Positions 18,654 to 27,954 of a stretch of DNA of 64,000 nucleotides are shown one piece after another. Where the stretch lies: the NCBI GenBank assembly GCA_021204175.1, contig JAJPZT010000054.1, forward strand, positions 1 to 64,000. Reading direction: 5' to 3'. Below the pieces are notes generated by a model. It was not told where the DNA came from and ran no database searches. It was given only the letters and a program-made list of their open reading frames with translations. Numbering within the stretch: the stretch's first letter is position 1; every line of letters begins with the position of its first letter. This stretch comes from Clostridiales bacterium (GTDB lineage Bacteria > Bacillota > Clostridia > Lachnospirales > CAG-274). The translations under genes and the position numbers were made by a program.

Positions 18654-21600
18654 ATGGCAGATTTTAAATTTGAAGACAGTTTTTTCGCGTGGTTATCTGC
18701 AAGGGTTTCGCCTGCTCAGCTTTCAGCCCTCTATTCTGCGTTTACGGAAATTAATAATTATTGTTTGAATAAAAAGCTTCTGACGAAACCTTTATTTGAA
18801 ACAGATGATATTGCTGTTTTGATGAAAATTCAGTCGGTTATCGAGCGTAATAAATTATTCGCTTTTACTCACAGAAGACAGAAAAATGCTATGTCGGCTG
18901 CAATTCGTCATTACTGCCGCTTTATTGAAGAGAGAAAGGGAAAAAATAATGAAGAGAAAGCAACTGTTTATGTGATGAGGCAGCCTGAACAGCTTTCACT
19001 TTCCATTGACAGCAGCCCGGCTGAAGAAAAGCCGAAAGAGGCTGAAGCTTCTTCCGAAAGGGCTGTAAAAGCCGAGGTTTTGCCTAAAGAAGAAACACCC
19101 TCCGAGCTTAAGGCGGCTGCTTCCGAAATAGACGAACTGCTTAAGGATGAGCTTTTTTTGCCCCTTAGAGCCGCTTTGGCAAAAGAAAATATTCGCAGCA
19201 TAGCCGAATTCAAAGAAATTAAGCTTTGGGCGTTTATGAATAAAAATAATATTTATACCATACCTGTTCGGCAAAGTGTTTTAACCAAGGTCAGGCTTTT
19301 TTTGGAACCGCCTGCAGAGGAAAATCCGGAGCTTTTATATAAGCTTCACTGCGGTTCTGAAGTATATACAGGCGAAACGCCTTCGAAAGCTTTTCTGCGT
19401 TTCTGCGAAGAAATTGCCGGAAAATACCCCCTTTTTTTCAGGTCTTTGTTAGATTATAATATAGGCACATCTTCTAAAATTACCATATTCCGCAATCGTG
19501 AAAAAGGCGAATATTTGAAAATGGAAAACCCCTCCTGCTTTATAAGTGCGAAGCTTAAAAACGAAGAGGTTATATCGGCGGCTGAATGGATTTATGAGAA
19601 GTGTTTTAAAAAGAAAGAAACCGTAACAATCGAAGAACCTGAAACCCGTGGGGATGAACCGCTGCTTTCCGACAAAGCCGAAGAAGAAAAGACGTCGGAA
19701 GAGGTTAAAGACACTGTTTTAAACGAAAGCCCTTCCGGCACTTCCGACGAAAAGGAAGAATACTGGCTTGATATTATGTCCGACCGCAGTTTAAACGGCA
19801 TAACACCTGTTTCGTTTTCATATAAGGGAACTTACAGGGAGTGTTCTTCCTGGTTTGAGCTGTATGTAGGCTTGATTAAAGAATTTTATTTTGACAAGAG
19901 CCCTTTGTTCGGAAGCAATGTTTATATAAACGGCAGCAGAAGAGTGGATATTGGCAGCATAGAAGGTATGACCGACCCTCAAGAGATTTCGGAGGGCGTG
20001 TTTGCCGAATGTCACATAAAAGAAGATAAAATTATTGAAAAAACCCGCTGGCTTATGAAATATTGTTCGGTAGGCAGAGATGATATTGTTATTAAATTTA
20101 AGTATGTTAATAATAACGTCAAGCCTGCGTCCGAATATATTGACGAAGCTGCTGAAAGGATTTCGGAAAACAGGAGCAGCGGCGTTAATAAAAAAATACT
20201 GACTGACACCTGTGAACAGCAGATTGACTTTAATGCCGACACTCCTTTGGCATATACAAAACCCGTTAGATTTTCTTATAAAGGGAAAACAAAGTCTTGC
20301 ACTAACTGGTCTGATCTTTATTTAAAGCTGGTCAGAGAAATTTATTCTGACAAGAGCTTTTTGTTTAACGGCAATATATACTTTCCCGGAAGCAAAAGAG
20401 TAGACATAGGCAGTTTTGAGGGAATGCGCAAGCCAATGAGAATTGCGAAAAACATTTATTTGGAATGCGGCATAAAGAAAACAGGAAATTCAAGTCATGT
20501 AATTGACAAAATCCGTTGGCTGCTGAAATACTGCTCAGTAAGTTATGATGACGTTGTAATTATATACAGAACAAACGGCAATAAGGCTTCAAACCAAAAC
20601 AGTGTTCAGCCTCTTCAAAAAGAGAATGACCACCTCACGGCAGCAGAAAGTGCCGATGAACAAATTGTTGACACCGGTGAGGTTACGTTAGATACTTATG
20701 CACTGGAAAGAAAGGCTGACGAAATTCCCCAAGCTGTTCCCGAAGAGGAGAAAGAAAGCGGCGACGCTTTTTCAGCTGTTGAAGAGGAGAAAGAAACAGG
20801 CGAAGCTTTTTCGGCTGTTAATGAGCATAAGGAAGAGGCTGTTGAAAAAGCAGACGATATTGCTGTTCAAGAGGACAAAACCGATAAAACAGAAGCATAT
20901 GAAGAGGAGCTTGCCGACAGGGTTAAAAAATTTGTACTTGATTCGGATTTAGAGGGCGTTACATATGATGATATTTATAAGCTTTTAAATACAACCTATA
21001 TGACGGTGAAAAACCTTGTTTCACAAATAGGGTGTATTGTGGAAATGAAGGGGCGGCTCTATCATGAAGAGGCTTTTATAGACTGGGACGAAGGTGCAAA
21101 GCAGCTTTGCGGCATTACGGAAAAGCTTATGAAGAAAAACAGCGGCTATGTTTCAGCGGTTCAGCTTTATGAGTATGCACGTTCCGATATGAATATGTTT
21201 CTTAATGACAATGATTTAAATGACGAGCGGTCTGTTTATGAAATGGCTCAGCATTTGTTTCAAAAGAACAGCTGCGGCGGTTATAAATATGTTTTCAGCG
21301 GTAAAACCCATATTTCAAAAGCCGAAGCCGAAATTGGAAGCAACTTTGATATTATATGTAAATATGCGGAGGATCAGGGCGGCTTGTTCAGTGAAGAGGA
21401 GCTTTTAGAATATTTAAACGGTTTGGGAATTAAAACCGGCAGTATCCGCAGTCAAATGAAAATAAACACAAAGCCCTTTTTCTTTTTCTATGACAAGGGT
21501 ATGATTATTTCAGAAAAAAGTATGGCTGTTGACGATTTGAAGAAAGAAGGCATAAAGAAGGCTCTCGATAAGCTGTTTGACGACATTGGGGATCATATTA

Positions 21601-22001
21601 TAATAAGAGATATTCAGCCTGTATGGTTTGAACAGCTGCCTGCACTGCCCGGAAACATAAGCTGGACGCCCCTTCTTCTTCAAAGCTTTCTGCGGTTTTA
21701 CGGCGAAGAAGCAGGCGCAAAAACAATTGGGGCAATGGATAATCAAAAAGCCGACACTCTTCATACTATGCTGGTTAAATATGACAGCCCTGTTCAAAAT
21801 TTCGGAGACGCGGTTGTTTCATATATAGTTGAAAATGAAATTGAAAAGCGTTCCTTTGAGGCTGAGGAGCTGCGTCAGCTTTTGGCGGAAGCCAAAATGA
21901 TTCAGGGCAGTGAGCTTATGAACAATATGCCCAAAGCTTTGGCTGATGACGAGCGCTTCGCCTGGGACGCAAAGGGTCAAAATGTAACGGTAAGGGTGTG
22001 A
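18654..22001 (+). CDS. 1,115-aa repeat protein, first gene of BREX-like operon
   Basis: Family not recognised. Residues 1-90 form a helical N-terminal domain (FFAWLSARVSPAQLSALY) like SAM-like DNA-binding heads. An acidic linker follows to ~165. Two clear tandem modules lie at ~385-485 and ~535-640. Both share F-S-Y-K-G-x5-C-x2-W, L-Y-x2-L, E-x-Y-x-D-K-S, GS-x-RVDIGS-x-EGM, RWL-x-KYCSV and DD-x-V-I; a weaker third copy lies at ~227-325. A second Glu-rich linker (650-760) contains a short duplicated EEEKE segment. The C-terminus (~760-1115) looks like winged-helix modules. No nuclease or ATPase motif was found. It ends 4 nt before the HNH gene, so it is part of the operon and may recognise DNA for the system. 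Confidence 0.8.
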   Translation: MADFKFEDSFFAWLSARVSPAQLSALYSAFTEINNYCLNKKLLTKPLFETDDIAVLMKIQSVIERNKLFAFTHRRQKNAMSAAIRHYCRFIEERKGKNNEEKATVYVMRQPEQLSLSIDSSPAEEKPKEAEASSERAVKAEVLPKEETPSELKAAASEIDELLKDELFLPLRAALAKENIRSIAEFKEIKLWAFMNKNNIYTIPVRQSVLTKVRLFLEPPAEENPELLYKLHCGSEVYTGETPSKAFLRFCEEIAGKYPLFFRSLLDYNIGTSSKITIFRNREKGEYLKMENPSCFISAKLKNEEVISAAEWIYEKCFKKKETVTIEEPETRGDEPLLSDKAEEEKTSEEVKDTVLNESPSGTSDEKEEYWLDIMSDRSLNGITPVSFSYKGTYRECSSWFELYVGLIKEFYFDKSPLFGSNVYINGSRRVDIGSIEGMTDPQEISEGVFAECHIKEDKIIEKTRWLMKYCSVGRDDIVIKFKYVNNNVKPASEYIDEAAERISENRSSGVNKKILTDTCEQQIDFNADTPLAYTKPVRFSYKGKTKSCTNWSDLYLKLVREIYSDKSFLFNGNIYFPGSKRVDIGSFEGMRKPMRIAKNIYLECGIKKTGNSSHVIDKIRWLLKYCSVSYDDVVIIYRTNGNKASNQNSVQPLQKENDHLTAAESADEQIVDTGEVTLDTYALERKADEIPQAVPEEEKESGDAFSAVEEEKETGEAFSAVNEHKEEAVEKADDIAVQEDKTDKTEAYEEELADRVKKFVLDSDLEGVTYDDIYKLLNTTYMTVKNLVSQIGCIVEMKGRLYHEEAFIDWDEGAKQLCGITEKLMKKNSGYVSAVQLYEYARSDMNMFLNDNDLNDERSVYEMAQHLFQKNSCGGYKYVFSGKTHISKAEAEIGSNFDIICKYAEDQGGLFSEEELLEYLNGLGIKTGSIRSQMKINTKPFFFFYDKGMIISEKSMAVDDLKKEGIKKALDKLFDDIGDHIIIRDIQPVWFEQLPALPGNISWTPLLLQSFLRFYGEEAGAKTIGAMDNQKADTLHTMLVKYDSPVQNFGDAVVSYIVENEIEKRSFEAEELRQLLAEAKMIQGSELMNNMPKALADDERFAWDAKGQNVTVRV

Positions 22002-22005
22002 TAAA

Positions 22006-22674
22006 ATGGCAGCAGCAGCAAAATTTACACGAGATGAGGCAATATTAGCATTAGACGTTTATTATTCTTTGGCTGACGGCAGAGTTTTGCCTGATTCTGA
22101 TGAAATCAGGGATCTCAGCCTTCTGCTTAACCGCCTGCCGGTTTATCCTGTTGAAAACAGAAGAGATGATTTCAGAAATGCTAACGGCATAGCCAAACAG
22201 CTAATGTTGTTTCGTTCAAACTGTAAATCGGGCAAGAAAAATCGGCATTTAGGCTCTATATTTTTCGAGGTTGCTTTTGAATATGAAAATAGAATAGACG
22301 AGCTTCATTCCATAGCGGAAGCTATAAGAAGAAACGAAAAAGCCTTTAATTTATGTTTTGGTTCTCCGCTTGAAGATGAGGGCTTTCCGGAGGGTGTTTT
22401 TTTAGGTCATTTGCACAGAATAATAGAAAAGCGTGATGGCTTAAAATATGAAATGAAGGATCACTGTCAGGTTTGTTTCAGCAGTCCCGGTTTGTGTTAT
22501 AAAACTGACGAAAATCTGCTTCAAAATCATCTTATAATAAATCCCGTAAAAACGGACTTTTCGAAAAAATATAAGGCAGATGATTTTATTACTGTATGCC
22601 CGACATGCCACAGGGCATTACATAGTTACAGACCTTGGCTTACAGCAGAAAACTGCGGAGAGGTTCTCCGCTGA
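22006..22674 (+). CDS. HNH endonuclease, BREX-operon accessory
   Basis: 222 aa. The C-terminal ~75 residues are a zinc-supported HNH domain: HCQVCFSS (C-x2-C, ~153), NHLIINP (~174) and VCPTCHRALH (C-x2-C-H, ~197). The N-terminal ~110 residues (FTRDEAILALDVYY, LLLNRLPVYP, FRNANGIAKQLMLF) match a module I know from other HNH restriction-type endonucleases. It is not the SBD sulfur-binding type, whose KPLLLL element is missing. Translation is probably coupled to the 1,115-aa gene 4 nt upstream. It could be the effector that cuts unmarked or wrongly marked DNA; that is inference. Confidence 0.85.
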   Translation: MAAAAKFTRDEAILALDVYYSLADGRVLPDSDEIRDLSLLLNRLPVYPVENRRDDFRNANGIAKQLMLFRSNCKSGKKNRHLGSIFFEVAFEYENRIDELHSIAEAIRRNEKAFNLCFGSPLEDEGFPEGVFLGHLHRIIEKRDGLKYEMKDHCQVCFSSPGLCYKTDENLLQNHLIINPVKTDFSKKYKADDFITVCPTCHRALHSYRPWLTAENCGEVLR

Positions 22675-22707
22675 AGGGGGAAATATTGCAACAGGGAGAC
22701 GTATGTT

Positions 22708-25056
22708 ATGTACGGATATGAATGGACGGAAGAATACGGTATATTTCGCTTAACGGTAGACGCTAAAATTCAAAAAGAAATTCGACCGGTGTTTTGGGAA
22801 GAACTGGACTTTTTCGAAATGTATAAATATTGGGATTATCCTAAAAACACGAAAGAACCGCTTTTGTGGGCTGAAGGTATTCGTAAATATGTTTTGAACG
22901 GTGTTTGTGTTGCGGAAGCACAAGGGGGCAGCTTTTATTCAAAGCCTGTCATAGAGTTAAAAACAGATGAAAGACTTAAATTAAAGGCTGTTGATGTAAA
23001 CCGTTTGTATGAAGTCAACCGACGGCTTTTGGTTAATTTAGAACAAATGGAGATTGCCTTCATACAAGAGCAATACAAAGCATATTCGAAAAAAGGATAT
23101 TTGTTTGTATGTGCTTTTTCAGGCGGAAAGGATTCTTCGCTTTTGTTGGATTTGGTTTCAAAGGCGCTTTCTCCCGACAAATATTATGTAATTTTCAGCA
23201 ATACGGGAATGGAATTGAAATCTACTCTTAATGCTGTTGAAGCTGCAAAACAAAGGTGGTCTGAGCTTAGATTTGAAGAATCTGAGTGTCATATGAAGCC
23301 TGCGGAAAGCTGGAAAGAGTTCGGACCTCCGGGGCAGAGAATGAGATGGTGCTGTACTGTTCATAAATCTGTTCCTGCCATATTAAAATTAAGAGATTTA
23401 AGCGGAAATTATAATGCCAAAGCGATTGTATATGACGGAGTACGTGCAGAAGAAAGCGTCAGGCGGTCTAAATATGATAAAATAAGTGTAGGGGCAAAAA
23501 ACATCAATCAAATAAACTGTCACGCAATAATAGAGTGGAATACTGCCGAATTATATTGTTATCTGCTTGCAAATGATTTGTTGTTAAATGATGCTTATAG
23601 GGTTGGTTTATTTAGAGTTGGATGTATGGTGTGTCCTATGCAGTCGGGGTGGTCTGAAAGCATAGTCGGTTTTCATTATGAAAGCGAAGCAAAACAGCTG
23701 CGAACTATGGTTGAAAAGTATGTAGCAAACACAAAACCGGAAAGTGAACGTAAAAAATATATAGAAAAAGGCAGCTGGAAAGCCCGGGTAGGCGGCAAAG
23801 GATTAGACAACGGCGGCAACAGAGTAAAGGAAGTTATAGAAAAAAATACACTTAATATAACAATAACAAAGCCAAAACAAAAGTGGACAGATGTTGCCTG
23901 TATATTAGGGGTTTTTGTGGAGCAAGACGAAAAGTACCTGCTTCAAAAAATAGGAACACAAAATTATGAATGCAGAATAAAACAAGATAAAGATACTATA
24001 ACAATATCATATTATCCCTTTTATCAAATGGACAGATTTGTTATCAGCAGAATAAGAGGGGCGGCGAATAAGGTTGCTTATTGTGTCGGATGTAAAGCCT
24101 GTATGGTTCAGTGCCCCACGGGAGCGTTTACAATTCAGCCCGGCGGCAAAATTTTAATTCGAGAAAATTTATGCATACATTGCAACAACTGTATAGAATT
24201 TGCAGAAAGAGGATGTATAGTTTCTGATAATATGAGAATACCGGAAGGAGGATTTACAAATATGAAAGGACTTGACCCTTATCACGGTTTTGGATTTAGA
24301 CAGGCATGGCTTACACACTTTACGGAAGAGGGTATAAACTGCTTTTCTATGGGTGTTTTGGGAACTGTTCAATATTCGGCATTAAAAACTTGGCTTAAAC
24401 AAGCTGAAATGATAGAAATGAAAAGAGTAGGCAGGGCTAATGCCGTAAGTATTACGGAACTCGGCGAAAAGCTTGCTTCTATAGGCTCTTACAACCCCTT
24501 TACGTGGGCTGTTATTTGGGCGAATTTGTGTTACAATTCTACAATTTGCAGGTGGTATTGTTTAAATTCCGAAAGGGGAGGGGTATACGAGAAGGCTGAT
24601 TTAGTTATGATGCTCGGCGACAGCTATTCTAAGTCAAACCGAGACAATGCTATAACCGCTTTAACTGAGACTTTCCGTTATTCTCCCATAGGAGCCGCTT
24701 TAAAACAGGGGCTTCCTGTTGAGGTTAAGAAAAACAGCTTTACTTATTTGCGCGACGGCTGGGACTACCCCGATGCGGCCGCTCTTTTGTATGCCCTTTA
24801 TCTTTATGCGGAGCATACGGGGCGGAAGACATTTACCTTTACGGAGCTGGCAAACGCCCACGCAAACCCGGAGGCGCAGGGAATTTCTCCCCACGACATT
24901 TACGGCATAGATGTAAAGGCTTTCAGAGAAAATATACAGGGGCTGGCTATGACATATCCTCAGTATATAAGAGTTTCATTTGTGGCGAATTTGGACAATA
25001 TTATTCTTGAAAATTATACAAGCAATGATATTTTGGATTTGGCTGAAAGCGATTAA
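22708..25056 (+). CDS. brxP: BrxP-type PAPS reductase with ferredoxin domain
   Basis: 782 aa. An N-terminal ~110-residue extension precedes a PAPS-reductase/DndC-like PP-loop domain: FSGGKDSS (~138), MRWCCTVHKS, YDGVRAEESVRRS, and VGCMVCPMQSGW. At ~457-510 is a two-cluster [4Fe-4S] ferredoxin: CVGCKACMVQCP (C-x2-C-x2-C-x3-C-P) and CIHCNNC with a fourth Cys further on. Residues ~520-782 look like a DUF4007-type domain often seen beside DndC homologues. A PAPS reductase replaces the methylase in BREX type 4, and DndC performs sulfur insertion into DNA phosphorothioates, so a sulfur-transfer role on DNA is likely but inferred. The first ~1,950 nt are more AT-rich than the last ~400 nt. Confidence 0.88.
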   Translation: MYGYEWTEEYGIFRLTVDAKIQKEIRPVFWEELDFFEMYKYWDYPKNTKEPLLWAEGIRKYVLNGVCVAEAQGGSFYSKPVIELKTDERLKLKAVDVNRLYEVNRRLLVNLEQMEIAFIQEQYKAYSKKGYLFVCAFSGGKDSSLLLDLVSKALSPDKYYVIFSNTGMELKSTLNAVEAAKQRWSELRFEESECHMKPAESWKEFGPPGQRMRWCCTVHKSVPAILKLRDLSGNYNAKAIVYDGVRAEESVRRSKYDKISVGAKNINQINCHAIIEWNTAELYCYLLANDLLLNDAYRVGLFRVGCMVCPMQSGWSESIVGFHYESEAKQLRTMVEKYVANTKPESERKKYIEKGSWKARVGGKGLDNGGNRVKEVIEKNTLNITITKPKQKWTDVACILGVFVEQDEKYLLQKIGTQNYECRIKQDKDTITISYYPFYQMDRFVISRIRGAANKVAYCVGCKACMVQCPTGAFTIQPGGKILIRENLCIHCNNCIEFAERGCIVSDNMRIPEGGFTNMKGLDPYHGFGFRQAWLTHFTEEGINCFSMGVLGTVQYSALKTWLKQAEMIEMKRVGRANAVSITELGEKLASIGSYNPFTWAVIWANLCYNSTICRWYCLNSERGGVYEKADLVMMLGDSYSKSNRDNAITALTETFRYSPIGAALKQGLPVEVKKNSFTYLRDGWDYPDAAALLYALYLYAEHTGRKTFTFTELANAHANPEAQGISPHDIYGIDVKAFRENIQGLAMTYPQYIRVSFVANLDNIILENYTSNDILDLAESD

Positions 25057-25080
25057 TCAGGGAGAAGGGAGAAGGCAATT

Positions 25081-27954
25081 ATGGCAAACAAAAGATATTG
25101 TGATTTTATTGAAATGAGCCCCACGTTTGAGTCTGTTGTGGATATAGACGCAGACACAAGGAATAAAAATTTGTGGCGCGAATACATAGTGGGGGAAGAC
25201 CTTGAAAAAATGATGGAGGTTTTGTGTCAGTCTCTTAATAAGGAAGAACCCGACAGCCGCCGTTCCTTTTGGATTGAGGGAACATACGGAACGGGGAAAA
25301 GCTACGCCGCAATTTTAATTAAACACTTAATGGAAGACCCGCCGGAGGTTATAGACGCTTATCTTTCTCAAAACAGCCGCCTTGCGCAGTTTCGCAACCG
25401 CTTTATGAAGTGCAGAGCAAAGGAAAAAGGGGAATTTCTTGTAATTTGGAAAACAGGCTGTACGGGTATTCGTGACGGAAACGCTATGCTTATGGAAGCA
25501 GAAAAGGCTGTTCGTGAGGCACTTGGCGCAAAATTCGGAGACAAGGCGGATTACGGCGAGGCCTCTCTTCAGGATGCGGTAAAACAGCAGGTAAACAGCC
25601 CTGTTCATAACTGGGAATATATTTTAGACAATACCTTTTTGGGTGATGACTATGGCAGTGTTGAAGAACTGAAAGAGAAGGTTAATTCAGGAGACCTTAA
25701 GGCTTTACAGAAAACCGCTGCCGTTATCCGCCGATTTAACTGGGGGCTTGTAGACAGCCTTGATACATTTAAAAAGTGGATAGGGGCTGTTATAGAGAAT
25801 AACGGCTTGTCAAAAACGGGAATTTTCTTTATTTGGGACGAGTTTACGGAGTATGTGGCAAACAGCGAGGATCAGACAATTTTGCAGCAGCTTTCGGAGT
25901 TTTGTAAGGTTCAGCCATTTTTTATGCTGTTTGTTGTTCACCGTACAAGCGAAATGGTGGAAAGGATTACGCCGGAGCGTTATCAGCTTATTACACACCG
26001 TTTTCATCAGGTTGAATTTCATATTAGCACAGACGCCGCTTTTGATTTAATTGCCGGGTCTATTAAAATAAGAAACGGTATGAGCGAACACTGGAAGGAA
26101 GAAAGAAAAGAGGTTATAAAAAATATTAAGCCTTTCCTTCCGGATATGTCGGGACTTGACGACAAAATAAGCGAAGAAATAGACCACTACTGCCCTATGC
26201 ATCCTATGACGATAAAGCTTCTTTCACGTGTGGCTGAAAATTATGCGGCTTCACAGAGAACAATGTTTCGTTTTATGAAGGATCAGTCTAATTCGGAACA
26301 GGGCTTTGTAGGCTATATTAATAAAAAAGGCCCTGAAGACCAGGCGTGCTGGCTGACCCCCGAATGGCTTTGGGATTATTTCTTTACACGTGAAAGCGAT
26401 TTTTCAGACAAAGACACAAAGGCGGCGGAATATATAAGACATTTTGAAGAAAGCCGTCATTTGGTGGAAAACGACGAAAACGCAAGCCGTGTGTTTAAAA
26501 CGGCTATGCTTCTGCTCGCACTGATGTCATCTACAAAGGGGATTTACAGCGGAAGAAGATCAAGAGACGGAATTGCGGCGACGAAAGACTGTCTTGAAAC
26601 CTGTTTGGCAGGAGTTATGAGCAAAGCTCAGGTAAACGATATGCTCAAGACAATGGTTGACAGCAGGATTCTTGTTTTGGACGAGGGCTCAAACAATATC
26701 GTCCGTATTCAGCTGCCTTTCAGAGGTACGGGGGAATCTGACTTTTCAGCAAAGCTTAACGCCAACGATAAAAAATACAGCAGATATATGATGTTTTCGA
26801 AGGACGGCACATTTGCCCAGACCTTTGAAAAGCAGGCGTGGGATGTTAATGATGCGGCGTTTAAGCGTATGAAAATTGCCGTATGCTGCGCCGAAACAAA
26901 TTCAATAAATACAAGGCTCGGAGAAATTATAAAAGACATTGATAAATATACTTATAAATTGGGCTTGCTTATTGTGACGGTTCAAAGCGAACCCCAGGCT
27001 GTGTCAATTCAGTCTGTTTTACAGAAAAAGGCAGCCGAGGTTAATGAACCGAGACTTATTATTGCCCTTGTGAAAGAACCTCTTAATGATGAAAAACGCA
27101 GGAAGTGGCTGACGGCTGTAACAAAACAGGAAATGGCTTCGGAGGCAGGTCAGACAGGCTCGGCTCAGCAGTACAGAATGGAAGCGGCGACTATTGTCAG
27201 CTCATGGGTCGGCTCGGCGGTCAGCGGAGCAAGAATTATCGTTTATAACGGCAGTAATGTAATTAATAATATCTACGGTATGGCTAACTTGCGCAAAGTT
27301 ATACGCACAGGCGTTCAGGACGAAATTTTTAAATATGCTCCTGAAAATATTGTGGGAACAACCACTGCCTATAAACCCTGCAACAGCGGCTCGCCTACGG
27401 CAGGCATTCAGAGAAGCAGCGGAAACAGCCAGCTTAAAAATGCGTTGGAGCCGCTGAAACAGCTTGGGGTTCTTGAGTTTAATTCAATCGGTGAAATTGC
27501 CGGGGTTAAGAATAAAGGCGGCAGAGCGGCGGAAAGTGTCGCTGCTTTGGCAGAGCTTGTTAAAAAAGAAATGGAATCGGGTCACAAGGTAAGCCTGAAC
27601 GATTTGTGGAACACGCTTCAGAGAGAACCCTTCGGCTATTATAATAATATTGCCTGCGGTGTTTTGCTGGGATTTGTGTTCTCCTGTTATAAAAACAGTA
27701 AATTCACCTGGACAGACAGCGTTCAGTCTCCTCACCCGTTGGCAGAGGCTACACTGGGCAAAATGGTTTTCACTATGTGCAGCGGCAAAATGACCACAGA
27801 CTATCTGTCGGCAGGCTCTCTTACGTGGCAGAATTTCAGCGACTATTTGGGAAAGATTTTTAATCTGCCTGAGGGGCAGCTTGCTGAGCAGACTACAGGC
27901 TATCATAATGTCAGAGAAGCTATATCTCAAAGCGGTTGCCCTTTTGGGCTTTGA
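25081..27954 (+). CDS. brxC: BrxC-like P-loop ATPase, N-terminal part
   Basis: 957 aa as read. Walker A EGTYGTGKSYAA lies at ~70 and Walker B GIFFIWDEFTEYV at ~250, followed by FFMLFVVHRTSEM (sensor-like), the arrangement of BREX BrxC/PglY ATPases. The ATG follows GGAGAAGG. The frame stops at TGA 27952-27954 directly after SQSGCPFGL. The -1 frame continues seamlessly as WALKYIPESEW and is given as the next entry. The junction tract is CCCTTTT at 27939-27945, which also has the X-XXY-YYZ form of a -1 slippery site. The intact protein would be about 1,400 aa, a normal BrxC size. Confidence 0.85.
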   Translation: MANKRYCDFIEMSPTFESVVDIDADTRNKNLWREYIVGEDLEKMMEVLCQSLNKEEPDSRRSFWIEGTYGTGKSYAAILIKHLMEDPPEVIDAYLSQNSRLAQFRNRFMKCRAKEKGEFLVIWKTGCTGIRDGNAMLMEAEKAVREALGAKFGDKADYGEASLQDAVKQQVNSPVHNWEYILDNTFLGDDYGSVEELKEKVNSGDLKALQKTAAVIRRFNWGLVDSLDTFKKWIGAVIENNGLSKTGIFFIWDEFTEYVANSEDQTILQQLSEFCKVQPFFMLFVVHRTSEMVERITPERYQLITHRFHQVEFHISTDAAFDLIAGSIKIRNGMSEHWKEERKEVIKNIKPFLPDMSGLDDKISEEIDHYCPMHPMTIKLLSRVAENYAASQRTMFRFMKDQSNSEQGFVGYINKKGPEDQACWLTPEWLWDYFFTRESDFSDKDTKAAEYIRHFEESRHLVENDENASRVFKTAMLLLALMSSTKGIYSGRRSRDGIAATKDCLETCLAGVMSKAQVNDMLKTMVDSRILVLDEGSNNIVRIQLPFRGTGESDFSAKLNANDKKYSRYMMFSKDGTFAQTFEKQAWDVNDAAFKRMKIAVCCAETNSINTRLGEIIKDIDKYTYKLGLLIVTVQSEPQAVSIQSVLQKKAAEVNEPRLIIALVKEPLNDEKRRKWLTAVTKQEMASEAGQTGSAQQYRMEAATIVSSWVGSAVSGARIIVYNGSNVINNIYGMANLRKVIRTGVQDEIFKYAPENIVGTTTAYKPCNSGSPTAGIQRSSGNSQLKNALEPLKQLGVLEFNSIGEIAGVKNKGGRAAESVAALAELVKKEMESGHKVSLNDLWNTLQREPFGYYNNIACGVLLGFVFSCYKNSKFTWTDSVQSPHPLAEATLGKMVFTMCSGKMTTDYLSAGSLTWQNFSDYLGKIFNLPEGQLAEQTTGYHNVREAISQSGCPFGL

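Noticed and set aside
27484-27930. 148-codon minus-strand frame
   Set aside because: Antisense to the BrxC-like gene, which has clear family motifs on the other strand.
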